Assembly: GCA_037833965.1 (NCBI GenBank)
Contig: AP031353.1
Location: 22,880,501-22,944,500 of the forward strand
Source: Marchantia polymorpha subsp. ruderalis
Lineage: Eukaryota > Streptophyta > Marchantiopsida > Marchantiales > Marchantiaceae
Length of the DNA stretch: 64,000 nt
Direction of reading: 5' to 3'
Shown here: positions 38,101 through 49,515 of the stretch, one piece after another
Position numbering within the stretch: position 1 is the stretch's first letter
Layout of the letters: every line of letters begins with the position of its first letter
The notes under the pieces: generated by a model
Databases searched by the model: none
What the model was told of the DNA's origin: nothing
The model's input: only the letters and a program-made list of their open reading frames with translations
Position numbers and translations under genes: made by a program

Positions 38101-41100
38101 GAAAAAAGGTGTTGCAGTTATACTCTTCCGAGGAGGCAAGATGAACAAAGTTCAACGAACCGTTTTGACCTAGAGAGACAACTCGCCATCTGCAAAACCA
38201 AATCTACTGCAAATCATTCTAGTCACATCCCGAATGGTACAAGGAAACAAACAGAGACAAGAACGCGCCTTGAAGCAGATAATTTTAGAAATCACGCAGA
38301 AAACTTGAGTTACAAACCAAGTACGTGGAGAGCCATGACAGATTAAAAACCCAAGGTTTCAATCCCATAATGCGCATAGTCTCTTTTGCCCTAGTTTCTT
38401 TCTCCTCCACAAGGGCCTAATAACCAAACAAACAACACAAAATTACCGACATCAACGGAACGGAAAACGGAAAGCAAGACATTGATAACTTTAAATTTCT
38501 GATAGATTTGATCAGCAACTTCGCCCAATACTTTGCTATGAAAAAACGGATGAGCGGCCAGCTATTGACCAAAAAAGATGAGCAAGTACGAGTGCTGAAA
38601 ACTATCAATATGATAACAGGATAAAATTAACAGAAGGCAATCAAAAGAATAAACAAAAAGCGTGCAGTATGGACCCAAATGGCTGATAAAATCAAGTCCA
38701 AGGATTAAGAAAACTACACAATGACAGAGCCATCATCCTGCCATCACATAACTCGGATGCTTCTAGAGTAAGGACGAACGTGCATAGGCTTCTGCTAGGG
38801 TTTAGGGTTTAGACGGAAATAGTGATGCCAATGGGGAAACTCTGTTAAGCACCCAACATTCTCCTGGTTATCAAAAGATACCAGGAGTTTGACTCTACTA
38901 TGCCATGACGGTAGAGTGCTCTATGGATGGAAACAGATCTTCAAATTCGCATTGAAGATAAGTGGCGTGACTTCAAAGTTCACAAATACAGATGCACACA
39001 GATAGAAACCCCAAAAGTTTTGACCGTTCAATATTGAACTTTGGAGGACCAGAGCGAAGAATGTAAAAAGCCAAGTATGAAAATCAGCAAATACCTTGAC
39101 GAGCATAGCCAGCGGATACAACGTGGACAAACACATAACCAGTCCCATCAGCGGTCCAACCTGTCAAGTCGACATTCAGATAGTCATTCTCTGCAATACA
39201 GTTGAACACATAACCATCACTTGAACTAACATTGTGTAATCCTGTATAAGTCCCCATTTTGATTACGGACTGCTTGTGAGTTCCACAGGATGAGGCACAA
39301 ATTCTTACCACATCATAAAAACGGTTGTGGGTATATTCTCCAACTGGAAAGGGTGCACCCCACACAGTTTCATCTACTAGCACTCCTGGCTGTTGAATCG
39401 TGAGATTCTTAAATACATAAGAATTGACCGCATTCTGCAACAGAAAGTTCGGCCAAAGTGTTGATGTTTGCTCGTCAGACCCGCAGTTCTCGTATGCGGA
39501 AAATTACCATTTTACCAATTAAAGAATGCCCAATGAACTCTATGTGTCTACGGATGCAATGAGAATTGTATCACAGGACCAAACTCTGGATATTTAGATA
39601 AGTCCGATATGCATTCTAGAGTAAGCACAAAAGCCCTTACAGGTAGGGCTTACATACCTGAAGACTAAGAAACCCGGAAGTGTAGTAGTCCTTATATTTA
39701 TCAATCATGCCACGTCTACGCTTATGTACGGTACGCCAAGTACGAGGGACAGTGGTATAATTCATACGAATTGTGTAGTCCACTTTCCCATCTGCAATGT
39801 CGAGATGTTTCACGACTATGATCGCCCATAGTGGTTCTTTGGACCCTCTAAGAGCCCAATCTAGAGCATCCTGTCCAGAGAAAGAAACACAAATTCAAAA
39901 AATGTCTCAAGTATTTGCCATTACGGAGATGGGTTCTACGCTGCGCACATTCATGACCTCTCCGGTCACTTGAGATGCAGCGAGAACCAACATTCAAGTC
40001 CATCACTTCAATCTACAATGCCTAATAGGCCATAACCTTCCGTCCAAATATAAACTTTATCCGTTACTTTCTCACGACCTCACGATGGAAATAATGAACA
40101 TCCACGATTTGATACAAAAGATGTCACTCGTATTTGAAAGCGATGCTGATGTAGAACATAGGTTTATTCACTCACTAGATTGACAACTTAGAACTGCAAT
40201 CAAGTTGTTGGAAACAAAGTGGGTAAATGATTACATAATTAGCTCAAGTAGTAGTGTAGTGCTCCTGTGGTCCCTACGAGTCGACCCGAACACCGTACTG
40301 TATTAGATATAGGACTCGTACCTTCTCAGTTGGAAAAGTTCCTCCATAAACCTCGTTGAAAAACTGCAGCAAAAGAACAACAGGTAACAGTCGTGACATC
40401 AAAAAACCAACTCCAGATCGAACAACATCTGTTCAACAAGAAATCCGATCCTTGTTGAGCGTGACATTATTTACAGTTACCTGAAAATTGTATCCTCTGA
40501 CCACAAATAAAACCAGACATGGGTCCAAGGATGACTCACTTGATAGTTAGTGGACATGTAATCTACAAGATCGGCAACTTGAGGCGTGTTCGGCGTGAAT
40601 GTGACTTGTCCTAGCTGTAGAAGATTTCCAAGCTGCAAACATTTCATAATATGACATGCCATAAGCTGAAAGGCAGCTTCCGAAGTGTCCTTCAGATAGT
40701 GTAGAACACGGACAATGACAGTACCATGTTTCTTGATAAGCCAGTAACAGAGTAATAAAAAAAAGTCTGAAGGTACTAATTACCAAGAAAATCACTTACA
40801 ACGTTTCCAAATCTCTTCTGAAGGGCCACCACATCGTCGAATTTTCCTTGTTGTGAATCTATCAGCGGAAAACAACTACATACTGGTGAGAATCTCCTTT
40901 CCCAGTGAGCTTCAACCTTGATGCTTATAATGGAAAAAAGAATTGACTAACAAAATGTGCTACTGTGGTTCAGATACGTCCCGGTTGAAGTTGATATAAA
41001 CAATTCATTTTTACGCCTCAAGTTGTAAAGATACATTATACTTTGTAAATCCGCAGACTAAATCTGTCAAACCACAGCATGTCGACTTCATAGAAAAAAA

Positions 41101-43030
41101 TTTACAACAAAAAATTATAATACAGAACAGTAAGAGACAAACCTAGAGCCGCTTTTATGAGCTTGTGAGCTGCTACATATGTATCGAAAGAAGGTACCGG
41201 CAGAGGTCCGTTGTACTGGTCTATCAGATCAAGGGCACTAATGATCTCTTGAGCTGTGTCTACGCACTTCAGGGCAAGAAGAAGTAGCTCTGGAGTGACT
41301 GCAGCAAGTTCGTTTGGATCTCCCTGATTTTGTGCTCGCATTAAATCATCGAATAGAGTTGCGTTAGCCGCAGTCAAATTGAAATTGATTGCTTGCCCAC
41401 CATTTGCTTGAAGTTGCTGTGTCATTAATCTGGCAAGCAATTGCAGCTCTTTCAGAGACAAATTCTGCAAACAAGATAGCACATGAGTTCCATGCAACTG
41501 ATCAAAAATGATTAGTAGGATAAGCATAATTGATCATTTTTCAGCAATTTTGCTGAAAATACAAATCGACATCAGCTCCGGGAGAATTTGGTCTACATGA
41601 CTTGCCCATATTCTAAAGCACAATCTGGATAGACAATATCATTTTCTGACTTGAGATGGAATTAATCTCCGTCGCAAACCATGCTTAATTTCCTCCTATA
41701 TTTTAAAAAATATGAACAACAAGAAGCCAAAAAAATAACCATAACAATTTTGCCGAAGAATTCCTTTACAACTGCAGTGGTACAAGATAGTAGCCAAGGC
41801 AAACACCGGGCTACGCAGTCTTCGTCAACCTTGTAAGATAAGATTCCAGCATAACACTCGCCAGCGAGGGGAAAGAATCTGAATACATACTGGACTTTCA
41901 AAATTTGTGCATTACTTTTTAAACTTGCAACTTATTTGTTTCCGTTTGAAGCAACGTCTACTCCGCACAGGTCTATTTCATTCCCTTGCAGAACAGTATA
42001 AGCGATGCAACACGTACAAATTGTGAAATCAGATGGCCTTGATTTATAATTACTATTTTTCGAAAGCAGTCTAGTCAACAGATGTTTCCATCCGTCAGGA
42101 ATTTCCATCGGCGACTACAACTTCTCCTTTACACAACTGATCTCGAGTAAGGATGTGAATGATAAAGATCGGATCACCGCAGTAAGGAAGTGTGCACGCC
42201 ACGGAATGACTAAAAGGACCTGACACAATCCTTCGAGCCCGCGAGATAAAGCTCACTTGTAATTCGAACATATATTCCAAGCAACTGAATCAGCTCCATT
42301 TTAGTACTTCCGATTTCGAGGATGAGCAACAGTACCTGCTTAACAAGCATAGCCGGAGGACAATTGTGGATGAAATTTCGGGTATCCATGAACGTATCCG
42401 TGAACTTATTAAATTCAGGTAGAGAAGCATTGGCGAAGACAGCAGAATCATAATGATCTGGCGTGCTCCTCGCCCATCCCAAAACTAAAAGTGAGATCAT
42501 CAAAAGTGGACTAATAAGCTCCATGATTGTCTGTATCATACCCCGCTTCTGCAGTGATCAAAACGAACCAGAGTGAAAATCCCAGGTCAAGCGAATTGAC
42601 GTCGAGGTTTGGGATGAAATAACAATCCAACTACTAAAAGCTTCTGAAACTAAGAACTGAATTCATGCCACTCAATGAACCCACAAACTCAAAAGAGACA
42701 GAGAATCTAAATCTGCCAACAGAAAATTCACATTGAGCAAAGCAGAAATCTCATGACCTTGAACAACCACTGCCGTCGCAGCATGGCCTCAAGCTGCTTG
42801 CTGCCACTAGCAGGGGGCGGCAACTTAAAATCACTGGCACCTCCATTATCTGCAGTCCTACTATCAGAATAAGGAATCCCCCCATCTTGTCCCCAGTGAA
42901 CGACACCATCCTCACCTCCCACTGAACTCAAACTCAATTCTGCTCTATTTCCACCATCAGTCCTACTTTCCAAATCGTCATCCACTTGTTCAACCCGCTG
43001 ATACCCATCTGACGCCCTTCTCGAACCCAT
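29185..43030 (-). CDS. full-size ABC transporter, subfamily A (ABCA1/AOH type)
   Basis: A two-repeat ABC transporter of about 1930 aa (Arabidopsis ABCA1 has 1882), an ATP-driven membrane pump of the lipid/sterol-handling subfamily. Exons 5' to 3': 42758-43030, 42336-42548, 41143-41464, 40800-40858, 40540-40632, 40322-40363, 39658-39870, 39309-39434, 39095-39160, 38318-38416, 37967-38031, 37757-37815, 37324-37494, 36877-37012, 36531-36645, 35843-36141, 34849-35053, 34458-34688, 33736-34305, 33042-33342, 32433-32890, 31950-32189, 31583-31666, 31151-31451, 30551-30743, 30054-30396, 29671-29908, 29185-29462; all phases agree. NBD1: Walker [10 protein letters not shown] (about 744-752), [10 protein letters not shown] (843), Walker B VVFLDEP (863). 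NBD2: GVNGAGKTT (about 1646), [12 protein letters not shown] (1745), [12 protein letters not shown] (1765). The first ~80 residues are a polar acidic extension before the first membrane helix. Least certain is the junction of exons 2 and 3 across an 871-bp gap. Confidence 0.94.
29611..29649. repeat. 16-bp perfect hairpin in an ABCA intron
   Basis: TCTTACAAAACGCTAC (29611-29626) is repeated exactly in inverted form at 29634-29649 around a 7-nt loop. It lies in the last ABCA intron (29463-29670), only about 20 bp from the donor side of the 29671-29908 exon. Confidence 0.88.
31814..31885. repeat. GGCC-rich hairpin cluster in an ABCA intron
   Basis: The intron 31667-31949 carries a sharp GC-rich block with five copies of a GGCCCT/AGGGCC core. 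The last is a perfect hairpin, AAGGGCC-TTCG-GGCCCTT at 31868-31885. Read on the ABCA sense (minus) strand this stem is followed directly by six T residues, so it looks like a bacterial intrinsic terminator, although a plant gene would not use one. Confidence 0.8.
38795..38812. repeat. interstitial plant telomere-type repeat
   Basis: CTAGGGTTTAGGGTTTAG contains two consecutive units of the plant telomere repeat TTTAGGG and matches the telo-box often found in promoters and first introns. Here it is in the ABCA intron between the exons at 38318-38416 and 39095-39160. Confidence 0.75.
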
Positions 43031-43700
43031 ACCACTCTAAATTTACAAATGTAAAATTGACACCTCTTCCTCTGCTACCAATTCATCAACGTCTTCTCGC
43101 TCCCTCTCTCTGTTTCTCCTCCTCCTGCTTCAAACTATCGAGCGACGAGATCAATCGATCGGTCGAATCGAATTCTTCGTCCGAAACGCTTAACAAACAC
43201 ATGAATTCACGCTACGAAGTTGCCGAGATGAGTCGCAACACCAGATCCGGTCTCGAAGACGCCCGGGCGGATTCAAATCCACGACAAAAGGAGAAGGAGA
43301 GAGCGCCTGGGCCTGCTTTTTTCCTGTGACCGGAGGTGCGCTCCGCTCGCTTCTTCCTCTTCGTTCCAGGGCCTCCGAGGCCTCCCTCCCTCCCTCCCTC
43401 CTCCAAACTCGAACCCAAACACACTCAAAACTCTCACACATACCCCCGAAGCCGCAAAAGGGGAAGGAAGAACACAACAGGTCTATGCAAAGGTAAAAAC
43501 GTTAAAGTGAGTCCCCCAGGATTTCGCCCGGCCCCCTCGTAAATACCATCCCTCCTCCGCCCAGCTGGCTCGCTCGCTCGCTCGCTGGCGCAGTCTGCTG
43601 GCCTGCCCTTTCACCAACTGTACTCCCGAGGCCTCACCACTCTAATCTCTTCGTGCCACGTATGCAGCTCTGGTGAATGTTACTTTTCCCCGCTGCCTCT
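43031..43700 (-). promoter_or_regulatory. presumed 5' leader and promoter region of the ABCA gene
   Basis: Immediately upstream of the ABCA start the sequence is pyrimidine-rich on the plus strand, with CCTCC repeats (about 43379-43402) and a GCTC tetranucleotide tract (about 43567-43588). This is the same style of leader as the deacetylase and MBD4-like genes. No TATA box was clear. Short frames here are repeat-driven. Confidence 0.4.
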
Positions 43701-46700
43701 GTCGAAGGTTCAGTTCGCTTCAACCGCCGGATCCCGTCACCTACCTGCCACACAAGCACGGACCGTCGGGTTTCATCTCATGGGCATTCCCATCCTTTTG
43801 GCTTTACCACCACTGTAACATTCATCTATGGGATTTCCCGACCCTCGGATGCCGATCCTGCGGCTACGGAGGAGCGTCACTCCCTTGACTTCGCTTGGAC
43901 GTGAAGAGATCGTTGTCATGTGAGAGGCGGCTCCATTCGCCGGCAGCTCGCACGCAGACCGCCCGGCCGCGAAAGAAGCATTTGCTCCGTTTCCGGCATT
44001 CCGCCTTTTATTTCATCTTCCAGATACGTCTGTCTGTCTGTCAGGCCCATAAACGGCTGGACCCCAACGGCCCTGGCTCTTCCTCTGAAGCGGTTCCGTT
44101 CTTCCGGCAAGACCGTGGACTCGGTCCAAAGGAGTCCGTCTGCCCGACGGAAGGAAGGCCGGGAAAGAAAGAGAGAGTTGGTGAACTTTCCGTCGTAAGG
44201 CTAAGGGTCGTCGCTCGAGGAGGACCCGAGGGAGAACGGAACACATTCCGGCACCTTTCTTCCGGCGGGAGCTCGGGCGAGAGAGCGAGGTCGCGAATTT
44301 CGAAGCCCATGCAGGAACGGCGACTCGGGGCGTGCGATGACGTTCGAGGGGAGGAGAGTGACGTCAGCATGCTTCGTCAAATGTGCATGCGGTTCCATTG
44401 GCTCGGGGTGCATCGAGCGAAGAGCCATGGGCATGATGATGAGTCGAGGGCTGAAAGTCATGTTCTGGCCGTGTCGAGTGCCTCGATCGCAGGGACGGTA
44501 GGACAGTCGACAGTCGGCAGTCGGCCGTCGGCCCTGGACTTTGTCTGCAGCAGCAGCAGCTGCTCTTTCCTCATTGTTTCAGAAGAAGTCAGGTCCGTGG
44601 AGCAGGTCAACACAGTCTGTAGTAGTCTGTTGTTCGCTACTGACATGGATGTTGTACGGTGCATGTTTCAGGTCAGTCAGCATGAACAGCAGCCTCCACT
44701 GTCTGCCAACGAATTTCTTTTTGCATGAAAATCTTTTACGTGCCCTTCCTCGTCTTCGTGATTTTATTTAAGACTTACAGCTTCATTCTGAGATTGGGGA
44801 TGGAGTATGTCTTCATCACAATGGCGGTTGTCCCAAGTTCTTCGATGCGGAGAGTGTTTGCTCTAACCTTGAGGTCAAAGTTGTCAGCACCAAGCAGGAG
44901 TCGATGAACGTCGTGCCTCTACCTCACATTCATTTTCGGTGTGACGAAAACCATGTCTTCAAGATTGAGATAACGAAGAACCCGAAAAGGGTACTCTTTA
45001 GAGCTTTGTGACTCATGGCAGTGTCTCGAGATTACCAGCTAACTGAATCACATATACAACTTCCATATTAGATATTTAGGTGACTAAATTTAACGAGTGT
45101 ATTGTTCTCGACCTGATGGTATACAAATTACATGTTATATTCATTTGGGACGTAATGATTACTGATGAGACATCCAATAAGATGCGATTTGCAATTAAAA
45201 TATCTTCGAACTGTTCATGGAAATTTGGCAGACGTATGAGGGCATGTGTCATTTTATCACTGTCTACTAAATAATAAAATACAGTTTTATTATAATTTAA
45301 TCAGTATTTATATCAACCTACCATGAACAGAACAAGTACAAGAATATTATAGCATTCCCGATAAAGCGATGCATCTAAGAATGCTATGTTATTCTTAAAC
45401 TATAGATCATATGGACTGTTAAGATGAGTCTCATGATAATGATTTGGCCATATACCTCCAACTCTTGACGAGGTCCTCCTAACAATTTTGCCACAATACT
45501 TGGGCCCCTCTAGTCTTTCACGTGTATTTAAAACTTGACTTTTGAAAGTTGGAAATACACAACGCCCGAAGGCGAATGTTCCGATGTAAAGTACATCAGA
45601 CCGCCGCTCAGATGTCGAAGGTTTCAGATTGCCCTCCACTTAACGACCTGATCGATCATGAAGTGAGGAGACGGTTCAGTCGCCTTGTCAAGACCTGTAA
45701 AACACGGTAGCTAAGATGCCTGCACCTCTCCAGGCTGATTTCAAATTACTAAAAGCGTCGAGTCCGGACAAGGATACAAGTGAGCCGTCTCAGTTGTAAC
45801 GCAGGAATTGTTCCTGACCCAACAGTCCCTGGATTCTTGGAAAGGCGCTAACAACAACGGTCGAATAGAAGGATTGAAATAGAATAGAAGAAATGTAGAC
45901 CCTATACATCAATCAGAAACCACCTCGGTGCCTATATCCAGCAAGACCGTCCAGGTACCCTCTCCTCTGACAACCATATTATACATGTCTTTCTAAGTTT
46001 CACGGGTGACCATTTTTTTTGTAAATTCGTTTCATACAATATGTTAGCACACGATGCCCAGATTCTTTGGTTTCATTGTAGAGTTAGAGCTTCTCGGTAC
46101 AACTCCTTCGTCAAATGTGATTTTATTCGGAACTGATGAAATCTGGCTCTGGAATGGCAAGAACGTTTCAAGTTATCAAGCAGCACTGAATTCAACGGGA
46201 GTGACATAAGATTTGGAGCAAATCTTTCTTCTTTGCTTGATATGCAGTGTTATGCGCCAGGCCCACCACGTATGATGTTATAGGTTATGACCTATGGGCC
46301 CCTTCCACACTGACACTGACATGTACCTGAATTTGTGCAAGAATCCGGCTCTTTTGCGGCACATCAAGAACAGCACATGTGAGCCCGGATTTTCCCATCC
46401 TTTTTCTACATTTCTCGCTTTCACTTTTCACGTAAGCCCGGTCATGATGGCTGTTCTTTGACTAGTTGGAGAGTTTTCAACCCTACTTTATTGACCGTCT
46501 CTCTCTCTTTCTCTCTGCAGGAAAGCAATAGCTTTCTTGCCAAACCAGGAAAGGGCAAATTGAATCTCGGAACCTATCCAAATACAAAGTCCCCGGGATC
46601 TCTTCCATCTTCCAATCGAACCCCACGAATTCTGTATATCGGCTTAACCTGCCCAATTGTTTCCATCACAACATTCGCCAACAGCACTCACCCTCTCTTT

Positions 46701-48156
46701 CAACATAGAAGCCAGACATATGGACACACTGAGTATGAGCTGGATGTGTGGCAAGTCCAGCGACTCTGCAGTTTGTGTGCGATCAGGCCTGGCAATGAAA
46801 CCTCATAGCACAGACACATAAGAGAAGAAAAAACCTGGACATGAATTTCAAAGAATCTTATTCAAGATGGCTAGTTCATCTTAGCTGGACTTGCAAGTCC
46901 AGCTAAAATGAACTAGCAAGGAATGTGGCAACGGAACTTCGTAATGCTGCAGATTGTCAAAGTTGTATGAACTGAGATTGAAGAGCGAAGCTCTGTTCAT
47001 TGGACATGTGTCTACAACTTATTCCAATTGGGAAGTTATCGGATGCGGGGAAGAATGAGTTCAACGTGGGTGATCGTCCGACTTACAACAAAGTCCTCGA
47101 TGACATGCTTGGAACACGTACCTTTAGGGCACACGCTGAGCCAAATTGACCGAGGGAACGAGCGAAGAGAGGCGGTGCTGTGTTCAAAATGATCTGTGGA
47201 CCGCATGTTCCTAGATAAGATTAAGAAATGCCTCGTTCTCTTCTGCGTCAAGACTTCTCTATCTTGCAAGTTGTGGTGAGTTCGTACGAACCACTGTGAC
47301 TGTGCTGCACGAAACTATCTTGCACTCGACGAATAGAATCATCGCCACCGTCATATTTCCCACCCTCGCCCGCTTTCTCTCTGAGAATAAAATCTTCATT
47401 TATAATTCAAAAGTCTCCCACTACCTGCTCTAGATGCGAACGTCAAACAATGCTCCGATCCTCGTCGAGGTGTCTCTCGACGCGTCAACCGAGAATGTCC
47501 GAACCTTCACAACCTTCTATGATGAGAGTAACAAATGCATTGTGAAGACGGTCGAGACCACTACGACGGATTAGAGCAATCAAGTCTCTCAGCCAGACCG
47601 GGGAAGGTTCAGACGAGAGGAATCCCTTCATTGATAGGACATCTTCTGGACAGGCATGTTTCACAAGGTGTGAAATAAAAGTCAGGATAGTCAGGATGCT
47701 CTGAATTCTAGCACCCACGTCCTGCCTGCGGGCTACCAAACAAAAGAAGGGGCATTGGCACCATTCTCTTTCAGTCTCAGGTTTTCCTGATGAAGTTCAC
47801 ATTAGGTTGTCGCAAGAAGAATCACGGAAAGAACACGAACTATGATGCGTATTTAGAATTTCGCTAGAGCAAGCACACTGATCGCAGTGTAGACCAACAC
47901 AATTGCGTCCGCTTGAAATCGAGCCCGAGTTGTCTAGGTCCAAAAGAGGATTCTTTGGATTTATTATAGCATATGTCAGTAGGTCGTCGTCAACCCAAAC
48001 TTTCTGCCCACCTCACCGTTTCTACCCATTCCAATTCTCCTATCCCGTTCACTTCTTTTATGCTTGCAAAAGGGAATGTGGGAGAAACGGAGACGACAAC
48101 AACAAACCAACCTCCCATAGCGAAAAAGCTTCTTAACCACGAAGCGCAAAAGCGAT
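43701..48156. other. intergenic region, no supported gene
   Basis: 43.7-44.8 kb is GC-rich and includes a 277-aa frame (43895-44728, +) that is rich in Arg/Ser, overlaps other frames on both strands and has no domain, so it is not called as a gene. 44.8-48.1 kb is of mixed composition with short frames only (for example 46458-46808 + and 47485-47739 -). A striking palindrome is at 46870-46917. No protein family or RNA gene was recognised. Confidence 0.45.
46870..46917. repeat. 48-bp near-perfect palindrome
   Basis: Two 23-bp inverted arms (46870-46892 and 46895-46917) differ at one position and are separated by only the dinucleotide GC. The arm reads GCTAGTTCATCTTAGCTGGA and onward. The loop is too short for a microRNA precursor. 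It could extrude as a cruciform in DNA or fold tightly in RNA. It lies in no recognised gene. Confidence 0.92.
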
Positions 48157-48228
48157 TGTGGCTGCTGGGATTCGAGCCCAGGTCTCCACGGCCACAACGT
48201 GGAATTCTCACCACTAAACTACAGCCAC
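48157..48228 (-). tRNA. tRNA-His (GTG)
   Basis: The minus strand gives a complete 72-nt cloverleaf. The acceptor stem GTGGCTG pairs with CAGCCAC and the discriminator base is A. The D-arm is TAGTTTAGTGGTGAG, the anticodon loop TTGTGGC sits on a CCACG/CGTGG stem, and the T-arm is CTGGG-CTCGAAT-CCCAG. Anticodon GTG decodes CAU/CAC (histidine). The extra 5' G typical of tRNA-His is not needed in the gene. A TATA-like stretch (TATATATT on the minus strand, about 48252-48259) lies about 25-30 bp upstream, and TTTT (plus-strand AAAA at 48148-48151) follows a few bases downstream as polymerase III stop. Confidence 0.96.
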
Positions 48229-49515
48229 TTCATATCAATGTAACGGAGAGAAAAATATATAAATCGTATTACACCATAAAAATAATATTTCTAGACCCAA
48301 ATCCCTCTTTGCAAAGAGAAGAAATATAAGAATAGATATTTTTCTGTTAGCATCCATTGTCCTAGACCTTTTGGCTTCCACTTTGAATTATTAGCTTACT
48401 CCAGCAAGTGGGAGGATCCTGTCTGTAGGCAAATTGATGTAGACCGCGAAGGAAGCGCTGCCAATGTTAACGAGGTTTCTCGTAGTCTGTCGGTTCCATT
48501 TATCTTCGGCGTCCCATTGCACATCTCGCTACCCAACGGACGCTCTCAGGATGGACGGTAACCAGACGTGGAGTTAAGCAGAGAAAACTTATTTCAATCT
48601 CGGCAGTTCTAGTGAATAAATTGAGTAAGAGGGAACAATTTGGGTGCATCCGAAACTCTTATCAATCGATGGGTCGATTAGACACCGGACTCCGTGTATT
48701 GTGCTGCTGAAATTTATGTTCCTCGTTACTACGCCTCCGTGTTCATGACCAGTAGATATTATCCTCATGTTACAATTTTCGGCCCCACTTCATAATGAAT
48801 TTGGTTGCTTGGTTTAGTAGTGTTCTTGAAAGAGTTTTTGTTTATTCCTTTTCGAATGATCTCCTCTGCTTGGCGATATGTTAGCCATATGTATCTGTGA
48901 TTCATCATCAAACGAAATTATCTTTTGAAGAGACGTTTCTAAAATATTAATTTTCGTAACTATGAAGTGCGTTTGGCAAGGATCACTAACGCACGCTAAG
49001 TGGAAAGTCACGTGGCGGACAGGACAGGCTCTTGCTATATGACCCAATCCTGTATCAACCATGAAACATTATGTAGGAACATACACAGCTCTCTGCGTAG
49101 AACTTGCGTTCCACACTCAGTACACAGCCACTAGCCCTTGAAAAAAAAGATCACGGAATCCACAAATTTATCAACATACACAACGGTCGATTGAAAAAAC
49201 GCCGAAAACTCCGTCTCACGTTATTGATAAGAAGCTGTATAAGGTCTCTTTAATAAACATGGAGGCCATCCCACCTCGTACTTTGTACACGATCCGAGAC
49301 GATATAGATTCTCTATCAGAATATGAATTTCTATTTTGAATGTGGTTTAACCCGAATAGTTGGACCCTAATGATACACGTGACGAACATAAGTGTCGATG
49401 GTCAAGCTGATATACAATGTAATCAACAAGACTCCCTTGGATCGAAGCCTAATCGCTATCATGCCCCACTCATGAAAATTCGCTAACCTACAAGTGAGTA
49501 CAAATAATGGTTGGC
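48229..49515. other. intergenic region between tRNA-His and the elongase gene
   Basis: Mixed-composition sequence without a recognised gene. It includes the upstream TATA-like element of tRNA-His and, at its right end, the 3' region of the elongase gene. A short frame at 48814-49062 (-) has no domain. Confidence 0.5.

Noticed and set aside
38170-38189. Possible 20-nt microexon in the ABCA gene with AG and GT borders
   Set aside because: Its length would break the reading phase; the flanking exons join in frame without it and give the conserved [14 protein letters not shown] sequence.
41831-41882. Possible extra ABCA exon between exons 2 and 3
   Set aside because: The segment with [16 protein letters not shown] has a donor, but no acceptor gives a compatible phase; exons 2 and 3 already join in phase. 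Not excluded outright.
43895-44728. 277-aa plus-strand frame
   Set aside because: Competing frames on both strands, Arg/Ser-rich GC-driven composition, no recognisable domain, no supporting promoter or exon structure.
48360-48380. CCTTTTGGCTT-like stretch reminiscent of the 5' end of U2 snRNA
   Set aside because: Only about ten bases match; the remainder of U2 and the plant snRNA promoter elements are absent.
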